Counted from the first letter of the stretch, positions 49,160-58,518 are shown. The stretch: DNA of 64,000 bases from Nisaea denitrificans DSM 18348 (GCF_000426505.1 NZ_AUFM01000011.1:682001-746000); one strand, 5' to 3'. Notes: generated from the sequence alone by a model not told the origin. Made by a program: numbers and translations.

Positions 49160-49765
49160 CTAGGTAGTCGGGCCGCCCAGAATGCGGAACCGCTTGATGT
49201 AGGATTGTTTTGCGGCTGTCGGCGAGATCGGTTCAATCACGACATCGAGCCCGGTTTTCGGTTTTCCGAAAATCTTGTTTGCTTCCGGCAGAGAAAACCC
49301 TGCGAGCTGTGTAGCTTCGAGGTATGCCGCGATTTTATCGGCACGTTTGATTTTCTTGACGATGTCGGCGGGAAGGGCGGCCGGCAGTCCGAAGCGGAGA
49401 TGGACCGCTTCTTCAAGTCGCCGCTCGACGCTTTTATAATCCGATCCGATGATTGTCTTGAACGGTGTGATCATGTCGCCGATCACATACTCCGCCGCAT
49501 CGTGCAGCAGCGCCGCGAGGCGCCATTTCAGTCCGAGATCCGGGTAGAGCCGGTGCACAAGGATTTCTACCAGGACGGAATGTTCGGCAACGGAATAGGG
49601 CCAGCGGCCTTCTGTTTGTCCGTTCCAGCGTGCGACCCGGGAGAGACCGTGGGCGATGTCCTCGATTTCAACATCAAGAGGGGACGGGTCGAGAAGATCG
49701 AGCCTGCGTCCGCTGAGCATGCGCTGCCATGCCCGTGCGGGCGGTGTAGATTTAGTGGATTTCAC
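49160..49765 (-). CDS. HD domain-containing phosphohydrolase (YfbR-like)
   Basis: Metal-dependent phosphohydrolase, 201 aa. HD-family ligands are visible: His62 in VAEHSVLVE, His88-Asp89 in ALLHDAAEYVIGDM, and a later aspartate in KRADKIAAYLEA. The pattern matches YfbR-like 5'-deoxynucleotidases, which hydrolyse deoxynucleoside monophosphates, although the phosphate donor here is not proven. Its start overlaps the stop of the upstream small membrane protein gene by four bases. Confidence 0.85.
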   Translation of the reverse strand: MKSTKSTPPARAWQRMLSGRRLDLLDPSPLDVEIEDIAHGLSRVARWNGQTEGRWPYSVAEHSVLVEILVHRLYPDLGLKWRLAALLHDAAEYVIGDMITPFKTIIGSDYKSVERRLEEAVHLRFGLPAALPADIVKKIKRADKIAAYLEATQLAGFSLPEANKIFGKPKTGLDVVIEPISPTAAKQSYIKRFRILGGPTT

Positions 49766-50118
49766 GAAGGCCGTCCCTTTCCCGCTGTCCGGCCTCGCGA
49801 CCGACGGCGTCTCAGATAGACGAGAAGACCCAGTCCGATCAAGGGCGGGCCGGCACTGGCAAGCACCCGGTTAGCGGTCATGATGCTGCGGGACTGAAAA
49901 TGCTCTAGCTCCATGATCAGAAGGCAGCGGTCCTGTGCGTCCTGCTCTCGATAATTGGCTTTGCATGTTTGCGCACGGAGTAAATACGTGCGGTCAATCG
50001 GTGCCAGATCCCGATCCCATCGGTTCACGAAGAAAATGGTGAGCGGTACAATCCAGATCATGGATGCCAGCGCCCAGATGAAAGAAAATCGGCTGAATAT
50101 TGCGGATGCATGTGGCAT
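49762..50118 (-). CDS. Small membrane protein, 118 aa
   Basis: Unknown protein with two hydrophobic helices (about residues 9-30, FIWALASMIWIVPLTIFFV, and 84-101, ASAGPPLIGLGLLVYL). The loop between them is outside or inside the cell depending on orientation and carries two cysteines. The C-terminus is very basic (RRRRSRGRTAGKGR). It is the first gene of the minus-strand block, with ATGA overlap to the HD gene, and is transcribed away from an A+T-rich divergent promoter region. Confidence 0.6.
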   Translation of the reverse strand: MPHASAIFSRFSFIWALASMIWIVPLTIFFVNRWDRDLAPIDRTYLLRAQTCKANYREQDAQDRCLLIMELEHFQSRSIMTANRVLASAGPPLIGLGLLVYLRRRRSRGRTAGKGRPS

Positions 50119-50246
50119 TTTTTAAATTCAGATTAATTAAAATGCATAAGAATCAATATTTTGAAGGAATGTGTTCAGCTTTTGCATTTTGTTCTGGTAT
50201 TGTTGCGTTCTAAAGAAAGTAGCACAATAAAAATGGAGATTTTACT
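50119..50246. promoter_or_regulatory. A+T-rich divergent promoter region
   Basis: This 128-base gap separates the minus-strand block from a secreted protein gene on the plus strand and is markedly A+T-rich for this genome. It must hold promoters for both directions. No exact -35/-10 pair stands out; AATGGAGATTTTACT in front of the GTG at 50247 is a good ribosome binding site. Confidence 0.4.
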
Positions 50247-50660
50247 GTGCATTTGAAGCCCTTTACTAAAATCGCTTGTGCTGCTGTCGTGATGGTCACG
50301 TGTGCTTCCGTTTTCTCGGATGTAGCGCGTGCCTACGATCCAAGGGCCATGACGGGACCGGGGTTTCTCGCCTTGGCATCGGGCCGCATGATTTCCGGTT
50401 GGTTGAGCAACGGTAACCGTGCCTTTTACCTCAGGGTGGAGAAGGGCAAGGTCTACTCGTTGAAGGTGCCTGCCCAGAACGGCTTCCCTGAAGTGCACGA
50501 GACCGGAACGGTCCGTCCGACAAAGGAGCATTATTGTCTGTCGCCCTATGGCGGTGCAAAAGAGCGGTGCCTGCGGGTCCGTTTGCTGGAAGACAATGAG
50601 TTCGAAAGCACGGACGATTCCGGGAAGCGGATTGCCCGCTGGTGGTTGGCACAACAGTAA
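50247..50660 (+). CDS. Exported hypothetical protein, 137 aa
   Basis: Unknown family. The signal peptide is clear: basic start, hydrophobic core (IACAAVVMVTCASVF) and a probable cleavage site after ARA-Y. The mature domain of about 108 residues has beta-strand patterning (GNRAFYLRVEKGKVYSLKV) and two cysteines, CLSPYGGAKERC, that could form a disulfide. GTG start at 50247 follows a good GGAG site. Probably periplasmic. Confidence 0.6.
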   Translation: MHLKPFTKIACAAVVMVTCASVFSDVARAYDPRAMTGPGFLALASGRMISGWLSNGNRAFYLRVEKGKVYSLKVPAQNGFPEVHETGTVRPTKEHYCLSPYGGAKERCLRVRLLEDNEFESTDDSGKRIARWWLAQQ

Positions 50661-50750
50661 ATCCGTTTCGGACGAGAGGGCGCGCTTGACCTCTCGTCCC
50701 GTCAGTTCCAGTTTGCAGATACTCATCAGTCTTTCCGCCTGGAACTTTAA

Positions 50751-51977
50751 ATGACCGCCGAAACGCACGCCGCGCCGCCGGAAGGCGGATCTCTCGCCGA
50801 CTTCAAGGTGATTGGCCTGATCGGCGTAGCGCATTTTTTCAGTCATCTCTTTATTCTTCTTCTGCCGCCGCTGTTTCTGACGCTCCGCGAGGAGTTTAGC
50901 GTCAGCTTTCTTGAGCTTGGGCTGATCATGACCGTGTTCAGCGGCGCCACGGCGAGCACGCAGCTTCCGTTCGGCTATCTGGTGGATAAGTTCGGAGCCC
51001 GCTGGATTCTGATCGGCGGCCTCGCGGCTGAATCTCTTGCCTTTATGATGATCGGGTTCGGGGATGGTTTCTGGGGCTTGCTTGCAATGATGGCGATCGC
51101 TGGCGTTGCCAACGGTGTCTATCACCCGGCTGATTACGCGATCCTGTCGGCCTCTGTTTCAGGGCCGCGCATGGGGCGGGCCTTCAGCCTGCATACCTTT
51201 GCCGGTTTCGCCGGTTTCGCTGTCGCACCGCCGCTGATCATATTTTTGAGCGATGTCGTCGGTTGGCGTATGGCCCTTGTCGGGGTTGGCCTTGCCGGTC
51301 TTGCAACCGCCGCTGTTCTGTTGGTGTTCGCCGGCAGTTTGCAAAATAAGCAGAAACCGGCTGCAGAGCAGGCTAAACCGGCCGATTCTTCCAGCCGGGC
51401 GCTGCTGTTCTCGTTCCCGATCCTGATGTGTCTCGGTTTCTACATCATGACAGCGCTTGGCTCTGGCGGACTCAACAACTTCCTGGTTTCCGCGCTCAAC
51501 CTGTTACACGGTACGGTCCTTCCGGTCGCAACCGGAGCGCTGACGGGGTATCTGGTCGGTACCACCATCGGGATTCTCTTTGGCGGTTATCTGGCGGACA
51601 AGACTTCCAATCACAATGTGATCGCCGCTTTCTGCTTCCTGGCGACGGCGGTGATGATTTCCATTGTCGCCCTTGTCGACATGCCCGAGCCGCTGCTGCT
51701 GGCATCGCTGACATTGCAGGGCATTTTGCACGGTATGATCATGCCGTCGCGGGACATGATCGTGCGCTCGGTCACGCCCGACGGGCAGTACGGCAAGGTT
51801 TTCGGCTTCGTCACCACCGGTTTCAGCATCGGCGGGATCATTGCGCCGATGATCTTCGGTTTCATTCTCGACAATGATCAGCCGGCACTTGTGTTCTATG
51901 CCATCGCCGGGTTCATGTTCCTGTCTATGTTCACCGTGTTCACGTCGGCTCGCTGGCGGGGACCTCGCTCGGCGTGA
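50751..51977 (+). CDS. MFS transporter
   Basis: Major facilitator of 408 aa, about 12 helices. MFS signature loop as GYLVDKFGARWILIGG, with LGLIMTVFSGATASTQLPFG before it and GGYLADKTSNHNVI in the second half. Its general shape is like the fosmidomycin-resistance/Fsr-type branch (HFFSHLFILLLPPLF at the start), but the substrate is uncertain. Its 3' end overlaps the converging EamA gene by 38 bases. Confidence 0.87.
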   Translation: MTAETHAAPPEGGSLADFKVIGLIGVAHFFSHLFILLLPPLFLTLREEFSVSFLELGLIMTVFSGATASTQLPFGYLVDKFGARWILIGGLAAESLAFMMIGFGDGFWGLLAMMAIAGVANGVYHPADYAILSASVSGPRMGRAFSLHTFAGFAGFAVAPPLIIFLSDVVGWRMALVGVGLAGLATAAVLLVFAGSLQNKQKPAAEQAKPADSSSRALLFSFPILMCLGFYIMTALGSGGLNNFLVSALNLLHGTVLPVATGALTGYLVGTTIGILFGGYLADKTSNHNVIAAFCFLATAVMISIVALVDMPEPLLLASLTLQGILHGMIMPSRDMIVRSVTPDGQYGKVFGFVTTGFSIGGIIAPMIFGFILDNDQPALVFYAIAGFMFLSMFTVFTSARWRGPRSA

Positions 51978-52854
51978 CCTGCCGGATCCGGGTTTCCCTC
52001 AACCAGATATAAAGACCGGCGCCGATAATCAGGGCGGCGCCGACGCTGGTCCAGACATCGGGCAGGCTGTCGAATACGACCCAGCCCAGCAGGGTGGCCC
52101 AGAGCATCTGGATATACTGGAACGGTGCCAGCAGGGACGCGGCGGCGCAGCGGTAGCCATGCACCAGGCAAAACTCGGCCAGAAGGGCGAGAAGGCCGAT
52201 CAGGACCAGGATCCCCCAGCTTGAGCCGGAGACGGCTGGCCATGTGCCGGCGAAGGGCAACAGCGTGGCGGAGCCGATAACGCCGGTAACGGCTGTGAGA
52301 AACAGTGTGGCGAGGGCCGGTGTCTCTTTCCCGGCATGCCGGGTCATCAGAGAGAAGGCCGAGAAACCGAATGCCGTACCGAGCACCATGAGATGTGCCG
52401 TGGTCAGCTCTTGCAGGCCGGGCCTCAGAATGATCAGCACGCCGACGAAGCCAGCCGCAACCGCGCTCCAGCGCCGGATGCCGACGCTTTCTTTCAGGAT
52501 CAGTGCGGAGAGCCCGACAGTCAGCACCGGTGCCATGAAACTGATGGCTGCGGCTTCCGCGAGCGGCAGGCTGGCGATAGCGCCGAAGAACAGGATGGTC
52601 GAAATAAACAGGAAGCATCCGCGAATGGTGAGGAATCCCAGCTTCCGGCCTCCGAGGAAGGTCCGGATGCCGAAAAACGGAATAAGAACCACCAGCAATG
52701 CCAAATGCGCGGCATAGCGGACGAAGGTGATGTGCTCGATCGGAAATGTCTCGGCGCTCTGCTTCACCAGGGTATCCATGCAGGAAAACACGGTGAACCC
52801 GGCGACGATCAGGCAGATTCCGAGAGCAGGGCGGTGATGCTGAGCACCTGACAT
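51940..52854 (-). CDS. DMT superfamily transporter, EamA type (1)
   Basis: Ten-helix drug/metabolite transporter, 304 aa, built of two EamA repeats; the second begins around GTAFGFSAFSLMTRH. Diagnostic start FTVFSCMDTLVKQSAETFPI and FMAPVLTVGLSALILKESVG. The substrate is unknown; relatives export amino acids, nucleobases or S-adenosylmethionine. The next gene on the same strand is a clear paralogue, so the pair arose by duplication. Confidence 0.88.
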   Translation of the reverse strand: MSGAQHHRPALGICLIVAGFTVFSCMDTLVKQSAETFPIEHITFVRYAAHLALLVVLIPFFGIRTFLGGRKLGFLTIRGCFLFISTILFFGAIASLPLAEAAAISFMAPVLTVGLSALILKESVGIRRWSAVAAGFVGVLIILRPGLQELTTAHLMVLGTAFGFSAFSLMTRHAGKETPALATLFLTAVTGVIGSATLLPFAGTWPAVSGSSWGILVLIGLLALLAEFCLVHGYRCAAASLLAPFQYIQMLWATLLGWVVFDSLPDVWTSVGAALIIGAGLYIWLRETRIRQVTPSEVPASEPT

Positions 52855-52884
52855 GGTCTTTTCCGTCTTCCGTGCGCGTGTCGT

Positions 52885-53817
52885 TTAATGTTGTGCGGGC
52901 GGCGTGGGTTTGATTTGCCGTTCGCGGATCCAGACATAAAGCCCGGCGGTCACGATCAGGGCTGCGCCCGCGAAGGTCCAGACCTCAGGCACGTCGCCGA
53001 AAATGAAGTACCCGTATATCGTCGCCCAGATGATGACGATGTAATGGAACGGCGCTAGCAAGGAGGCGCTGGCGTACCGGAAGCCGAAGATCAGGATCTG
53101 GTGAGAGACGCCGCCTATAGCGCCAATCACGATCAGAAAAACCCACTCGCGGAGAGTTGGTGTCTCCCAATAAAAGAAAATCAGTATGCCTGTTCCGATA
53201 AAACCGACCAGTGCCGCGTGGAACTGCATGGCGACCGGGGCTTCGGTACGGTTGAGCGACCGTGTCATCAGGCCGAAAATGCTGAACATCGTGGCCATGC
53301 CAAGGACCAGGAAATAAGCCCAGTGAATTTCGTTAAATCCGGGCCTCAGCACGATCAGAACGCCGACAAAACCAATTCCTACGGCAGCCCAGCGCCGGAT
53401 GCCGACTTTCTCGCGCAGGACAAAGGCGGAAAGCGCGACGGTGATCAGCGGGGCTACGAAAGCGATGGAATTGGCGTCCGTCAGCGGTATCAGCGATATC
53501 GCGGTGAAAAAGCAGATGGTGCAGCCGAGTAGCAGAAGCCCGCGGATGGTGACCTTGACCGGGCTTTTAACGTGGAATGTGCGGCGGACGCCGAGCAGCG
53601 GGAGCACCAGAACCATGCCGGCGAAATGGAAGAAATACCGGCCCCAGATGACCATTTCGACACGGATTGTCTCGGAGGTGTATTTCGCCATGGCTTCCAT
53701 CGTCGCAAACATGGATACCGCGACGACGATCAGCCCGATGGCGCGGGCCGGATTGCTGAGCCCGTCATTCTCGACGGCTGCGGGACTGTTTTCAGTTTTC
53801 ATTGAGAGGACCCGCAT
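52885..53817 (-). CDS. DMT superfamily transporter, EamA type (2)
   Basis: About 310 aa, ten helices, two EamA repeats. Marks: FATMEAMAKYTSETIRVEM, FVAPLITVALSAFVLREKVGI, RRWAAVGIGFVGVLIVLRPG and LLAPFHYIVIIWATIYGY, closely parallel to the neighbouring gene. The start is uncertain: ATG at 53817 or 53802 (MKTENSPAAV); neither has a strong ribosome site. It is upstream of its paralogue and 31 bases separate them, so they may form a pair. Confidence 0.85.
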   Translation of the reverse strand: MRVLSMKTENSPAAVENDGLSNPARAIGLIVVAVSMFATMEAMAKYTSETIRVEMVIWGRYFFHFAGMVLVLPLLGVRRTFHVKSPVKVTIRGLLLLGCTICFFTAISLIPLTDANSIAFVAPLITVALSAFVLREKVGIRRWAAVGIGFVGVLIVLRPGFNEIHWAYFLVLGMATMFSIFGLMTRSLNRTEAPVAMQFHAALVGFIGTGILIFFYWETPTLREWVFLIVIGAIGGVSHQILIFGFRYASASLLAPFHYIVIIWATIYGYFIFGDVPEVWTFAGAALIVTAGLYVWIRERQIKPTPPAQH

Positions 53818-53910
53818 GGAGAGACGCCGACCGCGCACTCGATGCTTATCCCGTCCAGTGAGGCCGTGCAATCATTCCCGGTGCGTGCCCGGCTGGGGTA
53901 TACGCGAGAC

Positions 53911-55140
53911 TTAGCGCGCGATCCTGACGGCCTGGCAGAACTGGCGCTTGGCTTTCATGGCACTGCAGGCTTTGAGTGCGTCGGCCCGGGTCTTGAAGGC
54001 GGCACCGACCAGCCGGACGAATGTGCCGCGTCCGTCGCCGGCATCAAACTCGACGGTCATGAAGCTGAGATCCTTCAACTCATTCGGATAGCGCTTCTCA
54101 AGCGCGGACCAGCCGCGCCGGGCGCCTTGCATGGTCCTGTAGGATTCCAGATGGATACCGTATTTGCCGTCCGGGCTTGCTGTTGCCATGGAGGTTTTCT
54201 GGTCGCCTTGAACGTCCGTTTTAGAAGCGGATTTCATTTCCGCCTCTGCCTTCGGAGGCATCATCTTGCCTTCGGACATACTTTCCAGCTTGCCGACAAC
54301 GGCTTCAAGCCGGGAGATGAGCGTCAGCATCCGGCTGTCGTCCATCTCCTCGCGCATTTCGCCGGTATTCTTTGGCGGCGCCATCATGGGGTCCGGCTTG
54401 GCCACGCTCGCATGGGTGCTCGTCGCAGGGGCGACCATATCGGTCAGGTTCGCCGGCTGATCAACGGTGACAGGCATCTCTGCCGTCCGGTTGTCGGCCA
54501 GGGAAACGGACATCAGCTCCTTGCGAGAGCGGGAGTTCGTAAAGGTCCGTTCGCGCAACACGTAGTTCTGCGCCACCGGGGCATAATAGAGGCTGGTATC
54601 GACATTTTTGCGTTTGCAGTCGATCCGGTAGGTTGTGAAGGTCCCGGCCGGCACCGTGACGTCTTCCTGACCGGCAACGACGCAGCGCACCTCGTCTTCC
54701 CAGCCAGTCGGCACTTTCTCGCTGCTGCCACGGATACCGTAGGCGACGATATTGCCTTCCTGCAGCGGGAAGAGGGTGCCCGGATTACCGATAATGCTCT
54801 GACGTCCGCGCCCGAGTTCGGGATGGGATGACCAGGATAGTTGCGGTGTGACCAGCTCGTTCGTCGTCGTCCAGATCAGACCGGAATCGTTGGTCCAGGT
54901 AACCCGGTCCGGCGTGACGCCGACCACTTGCTCCTGCACCACGTTTCCGTCGTCATTGAACACATAGGTGTCGCCCGGCTGGTACAGCGGTTGCGGAGCT
55001 GGCGGCAACTGAGCGAGTGGAGCCTTGGCGGGAAGAGTGTCACTGTCGCTGAATAAATCCAGATCCGGCATTTCGAATGAGCAGGCGGAAAGTGCGCCGA
55101 CCAGAATTACAGGAACAAAGCGTCGGATCAGGTGCCGCAT
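53911..55140 (-). CDS. SPOR domain-containing lipoprotein
   Basis: 409 aa. A lipoprotein signal with Cys20 in VGALSACSFE directs it to the cell envelope. The N-terminal half is a beta-rich domain of unknown type (GDTYVFNDDGNVVQEQVVGV). A middle low-complexity section includes a short helix (MLTLISRLEAVVGKLESM). The C-terminal SPOR domain (about residues 330-405, GIHLESYRTMQGARRGWSAL) binds denuded septal peptidoglycan in the families studied. A role at the cell envelope is likely; division is inference. Confidence 0.8.
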   Translation of the reverse strand: MRHLIRRFVPVILVGALSACSFEMPDLDLFSDSDTLPAKAPLAQLPPAPQPLYQPGDTYVFNDDGNVVQEQVVGVTPDRVTWTNDSGLIWTTTNELVTPQLSWSSHPELGRGRQSIIGNPGTLFPLQEGNIVAYGIRGSSEKVPTGWEDEVRCVVAGQEDVTVPAGTFTTYRIDCKRKNVDTSLYYAPVAQNYVLRERTFTNSRSRKELMSVSLADNRTAEMPVTVDQPANLTDMVAPATSTHASVAKPDPMMAPPKNTGEMREEMDDSRMLTLISRLEAVVGKLESMSEGKMMPPKAEAEMKSASKTDVQGDQKTSMATASPDGKYGIHLESYRTMQGARRGWSALEKRYPNELKDLSFMTVEFDAGDGRGTFVRLVGAAFKTRADALKACSAMKAKRQFCQAVRIAR

Positions 55141-55382
55141 CGCAATAAAATCGCCGCCGAAAAGGGGTAGTCAACCCTGGTTCAATAACTGGAAAAATAT
55201 CCAATATCTTGGCGTTAGTGTCAACTGAACCCCAATATGATGTTGCAGTTTCAGGATTGAGAGGGACCCAAGGCCGGGGCGTTGACAGACCGTGTCTTCA
55301 TCCGCAATCTGAGCATCCCTCCCGGCAGGCTCCCCGCATCTCCTCAGGGTTCGAGCTGGCCAGTACCAAAAGGAATAGCGAC
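55141..55382. other. Non-coding gap before the hydrolase cluster
   Basis: About 240 bases between the SPOR lipoprotein gene and the first hydrolase gene, which run divergently. It must hold promoters for both. TTGACA at 55282-55287 is a possible -35 for the hydrolase operon, but the -10 is poor. A short repeat TGGA-N6-TCCA lies near 55190-55202. No small gene is convincing. Confidence 0.4.
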
Positions 55383-57011
55383 ATGGCAACGGCGAAAGCT
55401 GATCTGGTATTGCGTGGCGGCAAGGTGTTTCTCGGTTTGGGTGCCGGATTCACCGAATCGGTCGCGATCTGGGGTGGACGTGTGATTGCGCATGGCAGTA
55501 ATAGCGAGCTGGAGGGGCTGGTAGGGGCCGACACACGGGTGATCGAATTGAACGGTCGTCTGGCGGCTCCCGGACTGAACGACGCGCACCAGCATCTGAT
55601 GATGGTCGGGCTCGGCCTCTCGGAGGTCGATTGCAAGACTGACACGCAGCTCCAGGCGATGCTGGCCAAGATCAAGGCGCGCGCCGACAAGGCGAAGCCG
55701 GGTGAGTGGATCTTCGGTCGTGGTTACGACCATTTCGAGCTTGATGCCAAGCGTCACCCGTTTCGCGAAGAGCTGGACATCGTTGCACCGAACAACCCGG
55801 TCTACGTCAAGCGCACCTGCGGCCATATGGGCGTCGCCAACAGTGCGGCGCTGAAGCTCGCGGGGATTGACGAGAGCACAGCGCAGCCGGATGGCGGCCA
55901 TATCGAGAGCCAGAACGGCAAGCTCACAGGACTGCTGCAGGAACGGGCACAGGAAAAGATCACGGCCGTTCTCAGTGATTACAGTATCGATGCCCTAGCG
56001 GAGGGCGTCCGCATGGGCCAACAACACAACCTTTCGCTTGGCTTCACCAGTGTTACCGATCCGGGGGTCGGCCTGCGCCAGGGCTATGATGAATGGCTGG
56101 CCTATCAGCAGCTCCGCCGCCAGGGCGGTTTCGGCCTGCGCATGCATCTGATGATGCTGGCGGGCGCCAGCGGCTGGCCGGACCGGGCCATGGATCTCGG
56201 CCTGATGACGGGTGACGGGGACGAGTGGCTGCGGGTCGGCCCGATGAAGCTCTTCACCGACGGCAGCGCCGGCGGCAAGACGGCGGCGATGTTCGATCCC
56301 TATCTCGGCGAGCCTGATAATCGCGGCATCATGATCTATGAGGATCAGCAGCTCTTCGACTATGTCCGCGACTATCACGACCGGGGCTACCAGGTTGCGA
56401 CCCACGCCATCGGCGATCGCGCCATCGAGCAGATTCTGACCGCCTATGAATTGGCAATCGGAAACGATGTCGAGGCTCATGCCAACCGCCGCCACCGGAT
56501 TGAGCATTGCGGCTTCCTCAATGCCGACCAGCTTGCCCGCATGCAGCGCGTCGGCGTGTTGCCGGCGCCGCAATCCATCTTCATGTATGAGTTTGGCGAT
56601 CTCTATGTGGACGTGCTGGGCGAGGAGCTGTCAGCCAAGGCCTATCCGTTCCGATCTTTCCTAGATGCCGGTCTTCATCCGTCGGCCAGCTCCGACGCAC
56701 CGGTTTCCAGTACCAATCCGTTCCAGAACATCTATTCGATGATTACCCGCAAGACCAAGCGCGGCACCCTTCTGGGCGGCAACGAGACGCTCACACTTGA
56801 AGAGGCACTGCATTGTTACAGCTATTGCGGCGCCTACGGGTCCTTCGAGGAAGAGATCAAGGGCACTTTGAAGCAGGGCCAGCTCGGCGATATCACGGTG
56901 TTCGACCGGGATCTGTTTGCCATCGAGCCCGAGGAAATTCTGGAAGCGTCGGCGGACCTTGCCATCGTCGGCGGTGAAATCATGTTTGACCGGCAGGCGG
57001 AAGCCGCCTGA
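55383..57011 (+). CDS. Amidohydrolase family protein (YtcJ-like)
   Basis: Metal-dependent hydrolase of the amidohydrolase 3 group, 542 aa. Metal ligands His69/His71 in GLNDAHQHLMMVG; further marks FTDGSAGGKTAAM, THAIGDRAIEQI, RIEHCGF and SSDAPVSSTNPF. The ATG at 55383 (MATAKADLVLRGGKVF) follows AAAAGGAATAGCG; the longer frame to 55209 has no support. YtcJ-type enzymes act on N-acyl or formamide-like bonds; the substrate here is unknown. First gene of a four-gene hydrolase run. Confidence 0.85.
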   Translation: MATAKADLVLRGGKVFLGLGAGFTESVAIWGGRVIAHGSNSELEGLVGADTRVIELNGRLAAPGLNDAHQHLMMVGLGLSEVDCKTDTQLQAMLAKIKARADKAKPGEWIFGRGYDHFELDAKRHPFREELDIVAPNNPVYVKRTCGHMGVANSAALKLAGIDESTAQPDGGHIESQNGKLTGLLQERAQEKITAVLSDYSIDALAEGVRMGQQHNLSLGFTSVTDPGVGLRQGYDEWLAYQQLRRQGGFGLRMHLMMLAGASGWPDRAMDLGLMTGDGDEWLRVGPMKLFTDGSAGGKTAAMFDPYLGEPDNRGIMIYEDQQLFDYVRDYHDRGYQVATHAIGDRAIEQILTAYELAIGNDVEAHANRRHRIEHCGFLNADQLARMQRVGVLPAPQSIFMYEFGDLYVDVLGEELSAKAYPFRSFLDAGLHPSASSDAPVSSTNPFQNIYSMITRKTKRGTLLGGNETLTLEEALHCYSYCGAYGSFEEEIKGTLKQGQLGDITVFDRDLFAIEPEEILEASADLAIVGGEIMFDRQAEAA

Positions 57012-57055
57012 CACGAAAGAAGGGGCCGGGAAGGCCCGCGAAGGAGAACAGGGAT

Positions 57056-58507
57056 ATGTCGAAAACCACCCTCATCAAGAACGCCTCCTGGGTGATCGGT
57101 TGGGAGAAGGACAAGAATGGCAGCGATGCCGGCCACCGCTTCTTCCGCAATGCCGACGTCGCCTTCAAGGATGGCATCCTCATCCATGTCGGTCCGGGTT
57201 ATTCCGGCACCGCGGACGAGACCATCGACGGCAGCCGCATGATGGTCATGCCGGGCTTTATCAGCATCCATAATCACCCGACCTCGGAGCCCGGTAACAA
57301 GGGCCTGAACGAGGAGCTGGGCAGCCCGAAACTGGGGCAGAGCGGGCTTTACGAGTATATGCCTGTGTTCCGGATCATGCCGGAAGCGGCCCCCTATACC
57401 AGCCGTTATGCCATTCACGAGATGCTGAAAAGCGGCGTGACTACTTATGCCGATCTGTCCGGCGCCCGGGAAAACTGGGTCGACGAGGTTGCCGAAACCG
57501 GCATTCGCGGCGTGCTCTGCCCGATGTACCGCTCTGCCGCCTGGTCCACCAAGAACGGCCACTCGGTCGTCTACGACTGGGACCCGGAGGCTGGCGAACG
57601 CGGTATGGAGCGTGCCATCGAAATTGTTGAGGAAGCGGATCGCCATCCGTCTGGCCGGATGTCCGGCATGATGGGGCCGTCCCAGATCGATACCTGCACG
57701 CCGGAACTGATCCAGGCCTCCCACGCGGAAGCCAAGAAGCGCGGTATCAAGATGCAGATCCACGCGGCCCAGAGCGTGGTCGAGTTCAACGAGATGACCC
57801 AGCGTCACGGCCTGACTCCGCTTGAGTGGCTGGACAGCATTGGCGTGCTCGACGAAAGCACCATCATCGGCCACTGCATTTTCCTGAACGACCATCCCTG
57901 GCTGCACTGGCCGCAGGCGGACGACTTCAATCTGCTGGTGAAATCAGGCACCTCTGTCGCCCATTGTCCGACGGTTTTCTGGCGGCGCGGTATCGCCCTG
58001 AACAATGTCGGCCGCTATGTGAAGGCCGGTATCCCGCTCGGGCTCGGCACCGACACATTCCCGCACAATTTCATCCACGAGATGGAAGTGGCGATGATCG
58101 TCGGCCGGATCATGTCCGGGGACTTTACCAACGCTTCGACGGAAGAGATCTTCGACGCTGGGACCATCGGCGCCGCGAAGACGCTCGGCCGCACCGATAT
58201 CGGTCGGCTCGAGGTCGGCTGCAAGGCAGACATGGTGATGGTCGATCTCGACCATGCCTATATGCAGCCGGTGCGCGATCCGCTGCGCAGCCTGCTTTAT
58301 TCCGCCGGTGACCGGGCGGTGAAGCATGTCTATGTCGACGGCACCCAGGTGGTGCGCGACGGCGAGGTGATCACCATCGACGTTACCGAGGCAGCGGCCA
58401 AGATGACCGAATACCAGAAGATCACCATGTCGAGCGTGCGCCAGCGGGACTGGGCACAGCGCCCGGTCGAGGAGCTGTCGCCGTTGAGCTATCCGGATGC
58501 GAACTGA
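57056..58507 (+). CDS. Amidohydrolase / deaminase family protein (TrzA/AtzA/guanine deaminase group)
   Basis: 483 aa. It has the cyclic-amidohydrolase fold marks of the aminohydrolase group: His72/His74 in ISIHNHPTS, a third His in IHAAQSV, a fourth in IIGHCIF and the metal aspartate in GLGTDTFPHN. Such enzymes deaminate or dechlorinate heterocycles, for example guanine, cytosine, S-adenosylhomocysteine or triazines. The substrate cannot be read from sequence. It follows the first hydrolase by 44 bases. Confidence 0.82.
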   Translation: MSKTTLIKNASWVIGWEKDKNGSDAGHRFFRNADVAFKDGILIHVGPGYSGTADETIDGSRMMVMPGFISIHNHPTSEPGNKGLNEELGSPKLGQSGLYEYMPVFRIMPEAAPYTSRYAIHEMLKSGVTTYADLSGARENWVDEVAETGIRGVLCPMYRSAAWSTKNGHSVVYDWDPEAGERGMERAIEIVEEADRHPSGRMSGMMGPSQIDTCTPELIQASHAEAKKRGIKMQIHAAQSVVEFNEMTQRHGLTPLEWLDSIGVLDESTIIGHCIFLNDHPWLHWPQADDFNLLVKSGTSVAHCPTVFWRRGIALNNVGRYVKAGIPLGLGTDTFPHNFIHEMEVAMIVGRIMSGDFTNASTEEIFDAGTIGAAKTLGRTDIGRLEVGCKADMVMVDLDHAYMQPVRDPLRSLLYSAGDRAVKHVYVDGTQVVRDGEVITIDVTEAAAKMTEYQKITMSSVRQRDWAQRPVEELSPLSYPDAN

Positions 58508-58518
58508 GGAACGGGCCC

